Source of the DNA: Ga0077536 sp043744805
Lineage (GTDB): Bacteria; Pseudomonadota; Gammaproteobacteria; Ga0077536
Direction of reading: 5' to 3'
Assembly: GCA_043744805.1 (NCBI GenBank)
Contig: JAYTTZ010000113.1
Location: 1-64,000 of the forward strand
Length of the DNA: 64,000 nucleotides
This document shows, piece by piece, positions 17,804-26,096 of this stretch. The notes under the pieces were generated by a model. The model did not search any database and had not been told where the DNA came from. It saw nothing but the letters and a program-made list of their open reading frames with translations. Position 1 is the stretch's first letter. Each line of letters opens with the position of its first letter. The position numbers and the translations under genes are program-made.

Positions 17804-18190
17804 CTACTCCCAGTTGTCGCGCTTGAAGGCTTCGCGATCGCGGCGGTCCTTCTTGCTCAACTTGCCGAAACGAGGATCCTCGCGAACAACGCTGAGCCGC
17901 AGTTTCTCGGCCAGTTCCTGCCGGGCTGCCAGGCTTGCCGGCGCCTCGAGGTACAGCGTGGCCGCCACGCTGGCGCTCACCCTTTGCTTGGCAATCCCGG
18001 TCACGCGCAGATCCACCACGTAGGGGGGTTGTTTCAGCTTGATCTGATCCCCGGGTTTGACGCTGCGCGAGGGCTTCGCTTCCACCCCGTTCACGTCCAC
18101 CCGTCCTGCCTTGATGGCATCAACTGCCAGCCCGCGGGTCTTCAGGAGCCGCACGCACCAAAGCCACTTGTCGAGTCGTTGTTCATCCAT
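17804..18190 (-). CDS. hslR: Heat shock protein Hsp15 (S4 RNA-binding protein)
   Basis: Hsp15 binds 50S subunits carrying a nascent chain and frees them after abortive translation. The 128 residues match the family: an amino-terminal S4 domain (MDEQRLDKWLWCVRLLKTR, AGRVDVNG, KPSRSVKPGDQIKL) and a basic carboxy tail (FGKLSKKDRRDREAF). It is transcribed leftward from a start only 67 bp from that of moaB, so the two promoters are back to back. Confidence 0.93.
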   Translation of the reverse strand: MDEQRLDKWLWCVRLLKTRGLAVDAIKAGRVDVNGVEAKPSRSVKPGDQIKLKQPPYVVDLRVTGIAKQRVSASVAATLYLEAPASLAARQELAEKLRLSVVREDPRFGKLSKKDRRDREAFKRDNWE

Positions 18191-18257
18191 GGAAGCAAGT
18201 CATACACTGCCGGCGGGATGCCGGCAACGGCAAGGCGATTTCCTCCTGGAGTGCACG

Positions 18258-18779
18258 ATGTCCACCGAAAAGACCTTCATTCCGCTCCGCATTTCGGTGC
18301 TGACCACCTCTGACAGCCGCACCGAAAATAACGACACTTCGGGCAAGGTGCTGGTCCAGCGCCTGCTCGACGCGGGCCACGAACTGCACGAGAAACGCAT
18401 CGTGCCGGACGACATCTATCGCATCCGCGAAGTCCTTTCGCGCTGGATTGCCGAGCCCGCCTGCGCGGTCATCCTGACCACGGGCGGCACCGGAGTGACG
18501 GGGCGCGATGGGACGCCGGAGGCCGCGCGCGTGCTGTTCGACAAGACCATCGATGGTTTTGGCGAAATGTTCCGGTTCCTTTCCTACGACCAGATCAAGA
18601 CCTCCACACTACAGTCGCGTGCGCTTGCCGGCGTTGCCAACGGGACGTACGTCTTCTGCATGCCGGGATCACCCGGGGCTTGCGCGACCGGATGGGACGA
18701 ACTCATCTCAGCCCAACTCGATCACCGCACGCGGCCCTGCAACCTCGTGGAATTGATGTCCCGGTTGATGGAGCGTTGA
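18258..18779 (+). CDS. moaB: Molybdenum cofactor biosynthesis protein MoaB
   Basis: MoaB/MogA-family proteins adenylylate molybdopterin before metal insertion by MoeA. The 173-residue product has LTTSDSRTENNDTSG, LTTGGTGVTGRDGTPEA and FCMPGSPGACATGWDELI, the molybdopterin-binding motifs of the family. The ATG at 18258 has a GGAG ribosome-binding site; longer extensions read through the divergent hslR region. It completes the set of Moco genes located at 1.7-7.4 kb but stands apart from them. Confidence 0.95.
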   Translation: MSTEKTFIPLRISVLTTSDSRTENNDTSGKVLVQRLLDAGHELHEKRIVPDDIYRIREVLSRWIAEPACAVILTTGGTGVTGRDGTPEAARVLFDKTIDGFGEMFRFLSYDQIKTSTLQSRALAGVANGTYVFCMPGSPGACATGWDELISAQLDHRTRPCNLVELMSRLMER

Positions 18780-18827
18780 CGGTCCGCGTTAGGCAGGGTT
18801 CAGGTCAGGCAGCCTATACTGCTGCAC

Positions 18828-19220
18828 ATGCATAAATTGCTTACCGTCCTCGGCAGCCTGGGCTGCATGGTTGCGGTCATTGCGGGTGCCGTGGGAGCAC
18901 ACGCCTTGCACCTCGAACCAGGCTCGGCCCGCGCCCACAGCTATGACACCGCGGTCATCTACCTGCTGGTGCATGGTGCGATGGTGACTTTGGGAGGCGG
19001 CCTGCCTGCGGCGTTTAATTCGCGGGTCTGGGAAACTTCCCGCGCGCTCATGGTCTTGGGAATGCTGCTCTTCAGCGGAGGCATCCTGGTGTCAACGGGG
19101 CTCGAACTGGCGAAGTCGCTGCCCGTTGTCCCCGCAGGGGGCCTGTCACTGATTGCCGGCTGGTTGCTGGCTACGGTGGCGGTATGCCGTTGGTCGAATA
19201 ACTCAGGGGACAGGATTTAA
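18828..19220 (+). CDS. DUF423 (YgdD/TMEM256-like) inner-membrane protein
   Basis: The 130-residue protein has four hydrophobic segments and the DUF423 hallmarks: a first segment rich in small residues (AVIAGAVGAHAL), YDTAVIYLLVHGAMV and LFSGGILVSTGLEL. Function is unknown for the family. Its stop directly abuts the ATG of the L,D-transpeptidase gene, so the two are probably co-expressed. Confidence 0.85.
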   Translation: MHKLLTVLGSLGCMVAVIAGAVGAHALHLEPGSARAHSYDTAVIYLLVHGAMVTLGGGLPAAFNSRVWETSRALMVLGMLLFSGGILVSTGLELAKSLPVVPAGGLSLIAGWLLATVAVCRWSNNSGDRI

Positions 19221-20192
19221 ATGAGGCGGACCAGAGCTCTTGTGAGCGTTCTCGGCATGTGTATTGCGCTAGGCGCAAGCAATGGGGCGTGGGCGAGGAA
19301 ATATCCGCTCAATGGCGAAGTCATCGGCGAACTCGGGCTGACCACGACGGTACGGACCGACACGATTGCCGACATCGCGCGCGCCTATAGCCAGGGTTAC
19401 AACGAGATGCGGCTGGCCAATCCGGCCGTCGATCCCTGGTTGGCCGGGGACGACACCGAAGTGGTGATTCCTAGCCAATACGTGCTGCCGGATGCCCCGC
19501 GCGAAGGCGTCGTGATCAACATTCCCGAAATGCGCATGTACCACTACCTGCCTGCCGCCAAGGGCGCGCCTCGCGAGGTTGCGACCTATCCCATCAGTAT
19601 TGGAAGGCAGGACTGGTCCTCGCCGCACGGCGTGACCAAGGTGATGAGCAAAGTGAAGGATCCGACCTGGACGCCACCGGCTTCAATCCGCAAGGAGCAT
19701 GCGGCGCAGGGCGACATCCTGCCGGCAGTGGTCCCGGCAGGACCCAAGAATCCCCTTGGCGCCTTCGCACTGCGCCTCGGGTTCACGGGATACCTCATCC
19801 ACGGCACCGACAAGCCGTTCGGTATCGGGATGCGCGTAACGCATGGCTGCATGCGGATGTACCCCAACGACATCGAGACTGTCTTCAAGACGGTGCCGGT
19901 GGGCACCCTGGTGCGTCTGGTCAACGAGCCTTTCAAACTCGGTCTGCTCAACGATCGCCTGATGCTTGAAGTGCACCCCGCACTTGAGGAAGACGCGCCC
20001 AAGATCATGGGGCAGCAGTTCAACCAGGTGGTTGGCCTACTGTTGCCCTATGCGGGTAAGTACGCATTGAACGTGAACTGGACGGCACTTCGCGCTGCCG
20101 TTTACCAGCGGACGGGGGTTCCCGTCGAAGTAGGCAGAGTGGTGGCCGGAATGCCTGCCGGTTCGGCTACGGCAGTGTCGGTAAATCGTTAG
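19221..20192 (+). CDS. Periplasmic L,D-transpeptidase (ErfK/YbiS family)
   Basis: The 323-residue protein starts with a signal peptide ending around AWA at residues 23-25. A LysM-like stretch follows (TVRTDTIADIARAYSQGYN, ANPAVDPWLAGDDTEVVIPS), and then a YkuD catalytic domain with IHGTDKPFGIGMRVTHGCMR, in which the histidine and cysteine of HGCMRMYPNDIE are the catalytic pair. Such enzymes crosslink peptidoglycan (3-3 links) or anchor alanine-zipper/Braun-type lipoproteins. A small Ala-zipper lipoprotein gene lies just downstream on the other strand, but it has no obvious YK-type carboxy end. Confidence 0.93.
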   Translation: MRRTRALVSVLGMCIALGASNGAWARKYPLNGEVIGELGLTTTVRTDTIADIARAYSQGYNEMRLANPAVDPWLAGDDTEVVIPSQYVLPDAPREGVVINIPEMRMYHYLPAAKGAPREVATYPISIGRQDWSSPHGVTKVMSKVKDPTWTPPASIRKEHAAQGDILPAVVPAGPKNPLGAFALRLGFTGYLIHGTDKPFGIGMRVTHGCMRMYPNDIETVFKTVPVGTLVRLVNEPFKLGLLNDRLMLEVHPALEEDAPKIMGQQFNQVVGLLLPYAGKYALNVNWTALRAAVYQRTGVPVEVGRVVAGMPAGSATAVSVNR

Positions 20193-20250
20193 GCGGCCTT
20201 GCACAGAGCGGGGAACGCTTGGGAATTCTTAGCGAATGAGCAGGTCCCGG

Positions 20251-20283
20251 AAAAAAAGAACCCCGCACCAGGCGGGGTTCCTT
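20251..20283 (-). terminator. Rho-independent terminator of the alanine-zipper lipoprotein gene
   Basis: GAACCCCGC (20258-20266) pairs with GCGGGGTTC (20272-20280). Read leftward, the stem is followed by a run of seven T residues (the A-run at 20251-20257), a strong intrinsic terminator 20 bp after the lipoprotein stop. It may also help stop rightward transcription of the transpeptidase gene. Confidence 0.85.
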
Positions 20284-20303
20284 CTGCTCTAGGGCTGATG
20301 TGC

Positions 20304-20600
20304 TTACTTGCGCATCGCCTTTTCGAACAGGCTGTCGAGGCGGGACTTGTTGTCGGTGCAGCAAGCCTGCGCAGCGTCAGCAGCGGCCTGGGCGGCAGTA
20401 GCGGCTTCAGAAGCCTTGGAGGCAACCTTCATCGCTTCAGCAGCCTGGGAAGAGGCAGCGGAAGCCTTGGAGGAGGCTTCGGAGGCCTTGGCGTCAACAG
20501 CGGCGAGCTGCTCCCTGGTCACGTTGGAGCAGCCGGCAACCAGACCCAGAACGCTGGCCATCACAGCGGCGCGAACCGCGAAAGAAACGGATTTCTGCAT
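20304..20600 (-). CDS. Alanine-zipper outer membrane lipoprotein (Lpp/OprI-like)
   Basis: The 98-residue product has a signal peptide with lipobox LVAGC (lipidated Cys at about residue 24) and a heptad-patterned Ala/Ser/Lys-rich coiled coil (AAVDAKASEASSKASAAS and following), as in OprI/Lpp murein lipoproteins that trimerise in the outer membrane. Two adjacent cysteines near the end (AQACCTDNKSRLD) are unusual. The carboxy end is KAMRK, which could serve for covalent murein attachment through lysine, but this is inference. Strong terminator and compact leader suggest high expression. Confidence 0.9.
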   Translation of the reverse strand: MQKSVSFAVRAAVMASVLGLVAGCSNVTREQLAAVDAKASEASSKASAASSQAAEAMKVASKASEAATAAQAAADAAQACCTDNKSRLDSLFEKAMRK

Positions 20601-20628
20601 GAGTATTCTCCTATCTGCTTAAACGAAC

Positions 20629-20644
20629 ATTCCTAGTGAGGAAT
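20629..20644 (-). promoter_or_regulatory. Leader hairpin of the lipoprotein gene
   Basis: ATTCCT-AGTG-AGGAAT is a perfect 6-bp inverted repeat about 29 bp upstream of the lipoprotein start, in an A/T-rich leader. It could stabilise the mRNA or bind a regulator; the position is all that supports this. Confidence 0.35.
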
Positions 20645-20693
20645 TTATCAAACTTAACAAGCAAATGATGACCGAATTCAATGTGCAGTGCAA

Positions 20694-21338
20694 TTAGCTG
20701 GAACGCCGTCGCAGCAGCTCAAGTAGACCCGTGTGATGAAGTCGACGCTGGAGGCCGACGATCATGCCCGCGGTTGCTCCCCAGATTCGGTAGTCATTGA
20801 ACCAGATCTCGAAGTAGCGGCGGCGCTGTCCGCTAAATTCACGCTCGATTTCCCGATAGTTTTCGGGATTGAGCACAAAGGCCAGCGGGACATGGAAAGC
20901 TTCCGCCACTTCATGCTCCGCCAGTTGATAGCAATATCCGGGTGACAGCAGGCCAACGACGGGCACGACGCTGAACCCCGTGCCCGTGAGGTAGGGATCG
21001 AGGCTTCCGAGTAGCTGAACGTGATCCGGTGTGATGCCAAGCTCTTCCTCGGACTCCCGGAGCGCGGTGTGCCCGACGTCCCGGTCGCTTGCATCAACCC
21101 GGCCGCCTGGAAAGCTGATTTGTCCGGGATGGCTGTTCAGGTTCTGGTTGCGGACCGTCAGCAGCACCTCGACCCCGTTGGGCGCCAGCACGATGGGAAC
21201 GAGCACGGCAGCCGGCCGCAGACCCGCTGAATCCTCGGCACCTGCTTCCTTCAATGGATGCTGGCCAATGCGGTCAACGACGCTTGCCAGCGCTGCCGCG
21301 ACACCCGGGTGAGTGTCCCTGTGGCCCGCTAAGGTCAT
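20694..21338 (-). CDS. NUDIX hydrolase, CoA pyrophosphatase (NudL-like)
   Basis: The 214-residue protein has the NudL arrangement: VLVPIV strand, LLTVRNQNLNSHPGQISFPG (the UPF0035 signature), and a Nudix box GGRVDASDRD then ALRESEEELGI. NudL-type enzymes split coenzyme A to 4'-phosphopantetheine and 3',5'-ADP. The ATG at 21338 overlaps the stop of the upstream small secreted protein gene as ATGA, supporting this start over one 8 codons earlier. Confidence 0.92.
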   Translation of the reverse strand: MTLAGHRDTHPGVAAALASVVDRIGQHPLKEAGAEDSAGLRPAAVLVPIVLAPNGVEVLLTVRNQNLNSHPGQISFPGGRVDASDRDVGHTALRESEEELGITPDHVQLLGSLDPYLTGTGFSVVPVVGLLSPGYCYQLAEHEVAEAFHVPLAFVLNPENYREIEREFSGQRRRYFEIWFNDYRIWGATAGMIVGLQRRLHHTGLLELLRRRSS

Positions 21339-21733
21339 CTTGCCAGAGGGACCCGACCCCAAGCCGGGCCGCCGTGCCCAGCGGTACGCGCTGCCTCTTT
21401 CAAAAGGGCGTTCAGGGCCTGGTCGAGGCTGTCCATGCGGTTTTGGGTGCAGTAGTCGAGCAATACCGAAAAATTATCCTTCATGCTGCGTTCGCCGGTC
21501 GAGCGGTGGGTCTCCGAGCTTGCCCTGTTGATGCCGGTGAGATACCCGGCGACGTAATGCTTGTAGTCGCCCAGACGCTGTTCCTCGGAAGCCTTGACGA
21601 ACTGGTTGCAGGAACTTTGCCCAAGTCCCCAGATGGCATAGTTACCGGTGGCGTCCGCCGCTCTGGCGTCGTGGCCCGCCAGGGTGGCCAGCAGGTAGAG
21701 TCCGCCCAGGAGTGCCGTGCGCATCAGGTGCAT
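21335..21733 (-). CDS. Small secreted protein of unknown function
   Basis: The 132-residue product has a signal peptide (HLMRTALLGGLYLLATLAGH, cleavage probably after ARA). The mature part has two cysteines (SSCNQFVKA and LDYCTQN) likely to form a disulfide, and the pattern YAIWGLGQSSC, then YVAGYLTGINR, then LLDYCTQNRMDSLDQAL. This resembles HdeA-like/small periplasmic proteins seen in many Proteobacteria without a known role. It is coupled to the Nudix gene by a 4-bp overlap. Confidence 0.7.
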   Translation of the reverse strand: MHLMRTALLGGLYLLATLAGHDARAADATGNYAIWGLGQSSCNQFVKASEEQRLGDYKHYVAGYLTGINRASSETHRSTGERSMKDNFSVLLDYCTQNRMDSLDQALNALLKEAARTAGHGGPAWGRVPLAR

Positions 21734-21772
21734 TGGGTTCTCGTGTTGGGGTGTGAGGTCAGGAAAACAGGA

Positions 21773-22351
21773 TCAGGCGAGGTTCAAGCTGCGCGGGCGT
21801 AACTTGAATTGCGCGCGGAGGAATTCCATCTGGTCCGCCAGGATGCGGCGATTGGACAGCGCCAGGAATTCCGCCCAATTGGGTACGAAGGGTACGGCCA
21901 GCAGAGGCATGCGTGCCTGCTCCGGGCGCCGACCGCCTTTGCGGGTATTACAGGAGCGGCAGGCAGCCACCACGTTGGACCAGACGTCTTGTCCGCCGCG
22001 CGAAATAGGTTCGATGTGGTCCCGTGTAAGCAGGCCTTCAGGGTACTGCGTGCCGCAATACATGCACATGTAACCGTCGCGACGGAATAACTCGTGGTTA
22101 TTGAGCGGTGGCACGGTGCGCTGGACCATGGCACCCCGGTTGCTACGCTTGACGGCGATGATGCTGTGGACGGTGATGCTGGAGCGCTCGCCTGTTTCGC
22201 GGGCAATACCGCCCCGGAAGACGAATTCGTTTTGGCCAGTGGTCCAGGCCACGAGGCCGCGGCTGTACAGACAGACTGCGTCTTCCCACGGCATCCAGCG
22301 GACCGGCGCACCGGAGATGTCGAGGCGGAGGATCAGCGGAGTCGCGGCCAT
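21773..22351 (-). CDS. HNH endonuclease family protein
   Basis: The 192-residue protein has a conserved amino-terminal region (ILRLDISGAPVRWMPWEDAV) and a carboxy HNH nuclease with two CxxC zinc pairs, CMYCG and CRSCN, around LTRDHIEPISRGGQDVWSNVVAACRSCN. This type of standalone HNH protein is widespread in free-living Proteobacteria; its substrate is unknown. The ATG at 22351 was chosen because the extra upstream residues are basic and unconserved in appearance. Confidence 0.85.
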   Translation of the reverse strand: MAATPLILRLDISGAPVRWMPWEDAVCLYSRGLVAWTTGQNEFVFRGGIARETGERSSITVHSIIAVKRSNRGAMVQRTVPPLNNHELFRRDGYMCMYCGTQYPEGLLTRDHIEPISRGGQDVWSNVVAACRSCNTRKGGRRPEQARMPLLAVPFVPNWAEFLALSNRRILADQMEFLRAQFKLRPRSLNLA

Positions 22352-22447
22352 GGGAGCAGGGAACCTTTCTCTACGGCGTTCAGACGTGACCCTGCATTTT
22401 TCGCACAATCGGGGGCGTAATCAAGCCAGTCCCCGCTGACCTTCACT

Positions 22448-23245
22448 ATGGAGCAGGTTCATTACATGGATTCCCGTATCGAAGCCTTGCTGGAACTGGT
22501 GGCCCGCCTGCGCGATCCGCGCGAGGGGTGCCCCTGGGACCTTGCCCAGGACATGAAGTCCTTGACCCGCTACACGGTGGAAGAGATGTACGAGGTCGTC
22601 GACTGCATCGAGCGGGACGACCATGAGGCACTGCCCGGCGAGTTGGGGGACCTGCTCTTCCAGATCGTCTTCTACGCGCAGATTGCCGCCGAGGATGGGC
22701 GCTTCAACTTCGGGGACATCGTCCGGCGGATTGTCGAAAAGCTGACCCGCCGCCATCCCCACGTTTTCGGTGATGAGCCAAGGCTCGACGCGGCGGCCCA
22801 GGCTGAGCGTTGGGAGCGGCTTAAATCCGCCGAGCGAAAGGGCAGACCCGACAGCCTCGTCGCTGACCTTCCCCTGGCGATGCCCGCCCTGATGCGCGCT
22901 GCGAAACTGCAGGGCAGGGCGGCCCGGGTTGGCTTCGACTGGCCCGACGTGACCCCGGTGTTCAGCAAGATTGAAGAAGAACTGGACGAATTGAAGGCCG
23001 CGCTGGGTGAAGGATCCGCAACTGCCGTGGCAGCAGAACTCGGCGACGTACTGTTTACCTGCGTCAACCTTGCCCGTCACCTCGGTGTTGAACCGGAGAC
23101 CGCGCTGCGGGAAGCAAACCATCGCTTCGAATCCCGCTTCCGGCACATGGAAGCGGCAACGACGGCCAGCGGACGCCTGCTTGGGGATTGCGCGCCGAGC
23201 GAGCAGGAGACCCTTTGGCAGGCTGCAAAGCAAGCGCTCGAGTGA
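22448..23245 (+). CDS. mazG: Nucleoside triphosphate pyrophosphohydrolase MazG
   Basis: MazG hydrolyses (d)NTPs to monophosphates, a house-cleaning role linked to ppGpp control. The 265 residues contain two tandem MazG helical domains, with GCPWDLAQDMKSLTRYTVEE, ELGDLLFQIVFYAQIA in the first and KIEEELDELKAAL, AELGDVLFTCVNLARHLG in the second, bearing the acidic magnesium ligands. It is divergent from the HNH gene. Confidence 0.96.
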   Translation: MEQVHYMDSRIEALLELVARLRDPREGCPWDLAQDMKSLTRYTVEEMYEVVDCIERDDHEALPGELGDLLFQIVFYAQIAAEDGRFNFGDIVRRIVEKLTRRHPHVFGDEPRLDAAAQAERWERLKSAERKGRPDSLVADLPLAMPALMRAAKLQGRAARVGFDWPDVTPVFSKIEEELDELKAALGEGSATAVAAELGDVLFTCVNLARHLGVEPETALREANHRFESRFRHMEAATTASGRLLGDCAPSEQETLWQAAKQALE

Positions 23246-23273
23246 GGTCGAACGCCCGCTTGGTGCAAGCAAA

Positions 23274-24104
23274 TCAGGACGGTTTGGTCTTGTCCTTGAA
23301 GATGAGTGCGTATGCCGAGTGGTTATGGATGGACTCGAAATTCTCCGATTCCACCGTGTAACTCAGCACGCGATCATCCGCGTTCAGCAGCAGCGCGGTC
23401 TCGCGGACCATGTCCTCGACGAAGCGCGGATTGTCGTAGGCGCGCTCGGTGACGTACTTCTCGTCCGGGCGCTTCAAGAGGCCGTAGAGCTCGCAGGACG
23501 CGACGCTTTCGACCATGTCGATGATTTCCTCGATCCAGATGAAGCCGCTCACCTTTGACTCTACCGTCACGTGCGAGCGTTGGTTGTGCGCGCCGTAGCT
23601 GGAAATCTTCTTCGAACACGGGCAGAGCGTGGTGACCGGCACGACCACTTTGACCGACATCGTCTCGACGCCGTGGTCGATTTCGCCGATGAAGGTCACG
23701 ACGTAATCAAGCAGGCTCTTCACGCCGCTGACCGGCGCAGCCTTCAACACGAAATAAGGGAAGGTCATCTCGATGCGGCCAGTCTTGGCCTCAAGCAGGG
23801 TGGTCATCTCGGACACCATGCTGCGGAAGTTGGGCACCGAGATTTCATAGTTATCGTAATCGTGGCCGTTCAGTACTTCCACGAACCGCGACATATGGGT
23901 GCCCTTGAACTCATGCGGCAGGCCCACGTACATATTGAAGTTGGCGACAGTGTGCTGTTCCTTGCCGGCGCGATCCTTGACCACGACCGGATGGCGGATG
24001 TCCTTGATGCCGACGCGATCGATGGCGATCTGCCGGGTGTCTTCACTGCCCTGTACGTCCGGGATCTGCTGGATATGGTTGAGATCGTTGGCGATGTCGT
24101 TCAT
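23274..24104 (-). CDS. folE2: GTP cyclohydrolase FolE2 (type IB)
   Basis: FolE2 makes 7,8-dihydroneopterin triphosphate from GTP for folate and other pterins, using Mn or Fe rather than Zn. The 276 residues include MSRFVEVLNGH, TTLCPCSKKISSYGAHNQRS with the active-site cysteine, and SENFESIHNHSAYA. The ATG at 24104 has an AGGAG ribosome-binding site; upstream in-frame codons lack one. It follows ispA on the same strand after about 100 bp. Confidence 0.95.
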   Translation of the reverse strand: MNDIANDLNHIQQIPDVQGSEDTRQIAIDRVGIKDIRHPVVVKDRAGKEQHTVANFNMYVGLPHEFKGTHMSRFVEVLNGHDYDNYEISVPNFRSMVSEMTTLLEAKTGRIEMTFPYFVLKAAPVSGVKSLLDYVVTFIGEIDHGVETMSVKVVVPVTTLCPCSKKISSYGAHNQRSHVTVESKVSGFIWIEEIIDMVESVASCELYGLLKRPDEKYVTERAYDNPRFVEDMVRETALLLNADDRVLSYTVESENFESIHNHSAYALIFKDKTKPS

Positions 24105-24206
24105 GGGAGCTCCTGTGGTGGCGGCCCCGCGTGGAGCTGCCTTAACTTCAATTATGGCCAATAAGCGCCCGAATGCACCCAGGCTGCCGACCTGGGCACC
24201 GAGGGG

Positions 24207-25097
24207 TCAGCGGTCGCGCTGGACGATGTAGCGGGCAAGCTCACGCAAGGTGTCCGCACGGGCATCAAGAATTGCCAGGGAGTCCAGTGCAGAATCGCAC
24301 AGCCTCTGGGCCGTCGCTTTGGCTGCGTCCATGCCGAGCAGGTTGGGATAGGTCGGTTTGTCCCGGTCCTGATCCGACCCCTGTGGCTTGCCGATGACTT
24401 CCGTGTTTCCTTCTACGTCGAGGATGTCATCTTGGACCTGAAACGCGAGACCGACACTGCGCGCGTAGGTGTCGAGGCGTTGGGCCAGGCCCGAATCAGT
24501 CACACCAGCCGCCAGGAATCCTAGCCGGACGCTCGCGCTGATGAGGGCCCCCGTCTTGTGGAGGTGCATGTTCTCGAGTTCGGCCAGGCTGATTTTCTGG
24601 CCCACGGCGCCCAAATCGATCGCCTGCCCCCCGGCCATCCCGATCGAACCGCTGGCGTCCGCGAGGACTGCAATCATCTCGATTCGCCGGGCAGGCTCCA
24701 CGGTGCACGCCGGATCCGCCGCCAGCACCTTGAAGGCCAGGGCCTGGAGTGCATCGCCGGCGAGGATGGCAGTGGCCTCGTCGTATGCGCGGTGGCAGGT
24801 GGGGCGTCCGCGCCGCAGGTCGTCGTCGTCCATCGCCGGCAGGTCATCATGGATGAGTGAGTAGGCGTGGATGATTTCGACGGCAGCGGCGCTGCCGTCG
24901 AGGCCGTCCAGCGCGGCGCCAAGTGCGCTTCCCGTGGCGTAGACCAGCACGGGACGCACACGCTTGCCTGGTCCGAGCGTCGCGTAACGCATGGCTTCAT
25001 GCAGGCGCCCGGGCGGTAATGCAGCAGGCGGCAGCCAACGGTCCAGGGCGCTTTCGGCCCGTACCTGGAAGGTCTTCAGGGTCTCTTCAAAGGTCAT
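24207..25097 (-). CDS. ispA: Farnesyl diphosphate synthase (polyprenyl synthetase)
   Basis: IspA condenses dimethylallyl/geranyl diphosphate with isopentenyl diphosphate. The 296 residues have the first aspartate-rich motif DDLPAMDDDDLRRG, GDALQALAF, GQAIDLG, and the second motif DDILDVEGN. The start at 25097 (MTFEETLKTF) overlaps the end of xseB by 11 bp, the usual xseB-ispA pairing; dxs, which often follows, is absent here. Confidence 0.95.
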   Translation of the reverse strand: MTFEETLKTFQVRAESALDRWLPPAALPPGRLHEAMRYATLGPGKRVRPVLVYATGSALGAALDGLDGSAAAVEIIHAYSLIHDDLPAMDDDDLRRGRPTCHRAYDEATAILAGDALQALAFKVLAADPACTVEPARRIEMIAVLADASGSIGMAGGQAIDLGAVGQKISLAELENMHLHKTGALISASVRLGFLAAGVTDSGLAQRLDTYARSVGLAFQVQDDILDVEGNTEVIGKPQGSDQDRDKPTYPNLLGMDAAKATAQRLCDSALDSLAILDARADTLRELARYIVQRDR

Positions 25098-25368
25098 CAA
25101 GTTCGTCCGCTTCCGTAGCTTCATCGGCATCGGGAGCCGTGCTGTCGGCGAACGGCGTCAGCTGCTCGACGCCGTCCACCCGGCTCAGTAACTGGATTTT
25201 CTGCTCTGCCTCGCGAAGTGCGCCCTGGCATTCACGTGCCAATGCGATGCCGCGCTCAAAAGTGGCCAGGGCGTCTTCGAGGCTCATCTCGCCGCGTTCC
25301 ATCCGGACCACGAGTTGCTCGAGTTCCGCGAGGGCGGTTTCAAACTGCGGGGCAGTGCGTTTTTTCAC
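25087..25368 (-). CDS. xseB: Exodeoxyribonuclease VII small subunit
   Basis: The 93-residue helical protein matches XseB: FETALAELEQLVVRMERGEM, then LEDALATFERGIALARECQ. With XseA it forms exonuclease VII. It is longer than usual by an acidic tail (DADEATEADELDDL) that overlaps ispA. Confidence 0.93.
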   Translation of the reverse strand: MKKRTAPQFETALAELEQLVVRMERGEMSLEDALATFERGIALARECQGALREAEQKIQLLSRVDGVEQLTPFADSTAPDADEATEADELDDL

Positions 25369-25470
25369 GGCAATTGGGCAATATCAGGTGGGCATTGGCG
25401 CAGGGTTGGGCACTGTAACGAGGCCATTGCGGCAGGGTCAATCGGGCGCCGATCGCGGCTTGCAATGCCG

Positions 25471-25536
25471 TTCAGGGGCCGTTTAGACTCAAACCAGATT
25501 TAGACTCAGTCTAAACCAAATAAAGCGGCCCCTGAA
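25471..25536 (+). promoter_or_regulatory. Nested palindromic operator/promoter of the rubrerythrin operon
   Basis: A 17-bp perfect palindrome TTTAGACTCAGTCTAAA (25499-25515) is preceded by a direct copy of its left half, TTTAGACTCA (25482-25491). Both are enclosed by an 11-bp inverted repeat, TTCAGGGGCCG (25471-25481) and CGGCCCCTGAA (25526-25536). A possible promoter (TTTAGA, 16 bp, TAAAGC at 25521) overlaps the palindrome, as expected for a repressor site. The ribosome-binding site AGAGGAAAG follows before the ATG at 25574. I could not match the site to a named regulator. Confidence 0.55.
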
Positions 25537-25573
25537 CCGCGACCATCCAACCCCGATTCGAGAGGAAAGCACC

Positions 25574-25993
25574 ATGCCAGCTTTGAAAGGGACGAAGACC
25601 GAAGGCAACCTGAAGGCCGCCTTCGCCGGCGAGTCCCAGGCCAACCGCCGTTACCTGTATTTCGCACAGAAGGCCGATGTCGAAGGCTTCAACGATGTGT
25701 CCGCCGTGTTCCGTTCCACCGCCGAAGGTGAAACCGGCCACGCCCATGGCCACCTGGAATACCTCGAAGAAGTGGGTGACCCGGCGACCGGCGAGCCGAT
25801 CGGTACGACCGCGCTGAACCTGAAGGCGTCCATCGCCGGTGAAACGCACGAATACAGCGATATGTATCCCGGCATGGCCAAGGCCGCGCGCGAAGAAGGC
25901 TTTGACGAAATCGCCGACTGGTTCGAAACCTTGGCCAAGGCCGAGCGTTCGCACGCCAATCGCTTCCAGAAGGCCCTGGACACCCTGGTCTGA
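25574..25993 (+). CDS. Rubrerythrin family di-iron protein
   Basis: The 139-residue protein is a four-helix ferritin-like di-iron protein with the rubrerythrin pattern AGESQANRRYLYFAQKA, then EGETGHAHGHLEYLEEVGDP, AGETHEYSDMYPGMA and ERSHANRFQKAL (ExxH ligands). It lacks the carboxy-terminal rubredoxin domain of classical rubrerythrin. Members reduce hydrogen peroxide. It heads a three-gene unit with the Fe-S protein and DUF3501, behind a palindromic operator, though a terminator separates it from the next gene. Confidence 0.92.
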   Translation: MPALKGTKTEGNLKAAFAGESQANRRYLYFAQKADVEGFNDVSAVFRSTAEGETGHAHGHLEYLEEVGDPATGEPIGTTALNLKASIAGETHEYSDMYPGMAKAAREEGFDEIADWFETLAKAERSHANRFQKALDTLV

Positions 25994-26014
25994 TCGCCAC
26001 TACAGGCGTTCGCG

Positions 26015-26046
26015 ACGAAGCCGGGTCCGCCCGGCTTCGTTTTTTC
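26015..26046 (+). terminator. Intrinsic terminator after rubrerythrin
   Basis: ACGAAGCCGGG (26015-26025) pairs perfectly with CCCGGCTTCGT (26030-26040), with a TCCG loop and a run of six to seven T. It would end most transcripts after rubrerythrin, letting the downstream pair be made at lower level or from its own promoter. Confidence 0.9.
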
Positions 26047-26096
26047 AACTTGAACCCCTGGCGCGCTGGACCGGGGCGCACGAGAAGGAGGGCACG

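Noticed and set aside
18815..18827. TATACT box as a leaderless promoter for the DUF423 gene
   Set aside because: The -10-like hexamer is well placed, but no acceptable -35 lies at the right distance.
20304..20600. Repeated GCTTC/GCCTT units as a tandem DNA repeat
   Set aside because: They are the codons of the alanine/serine/lysine heptads in the lipoprotein coiled coil, so the protein explains the repetition.
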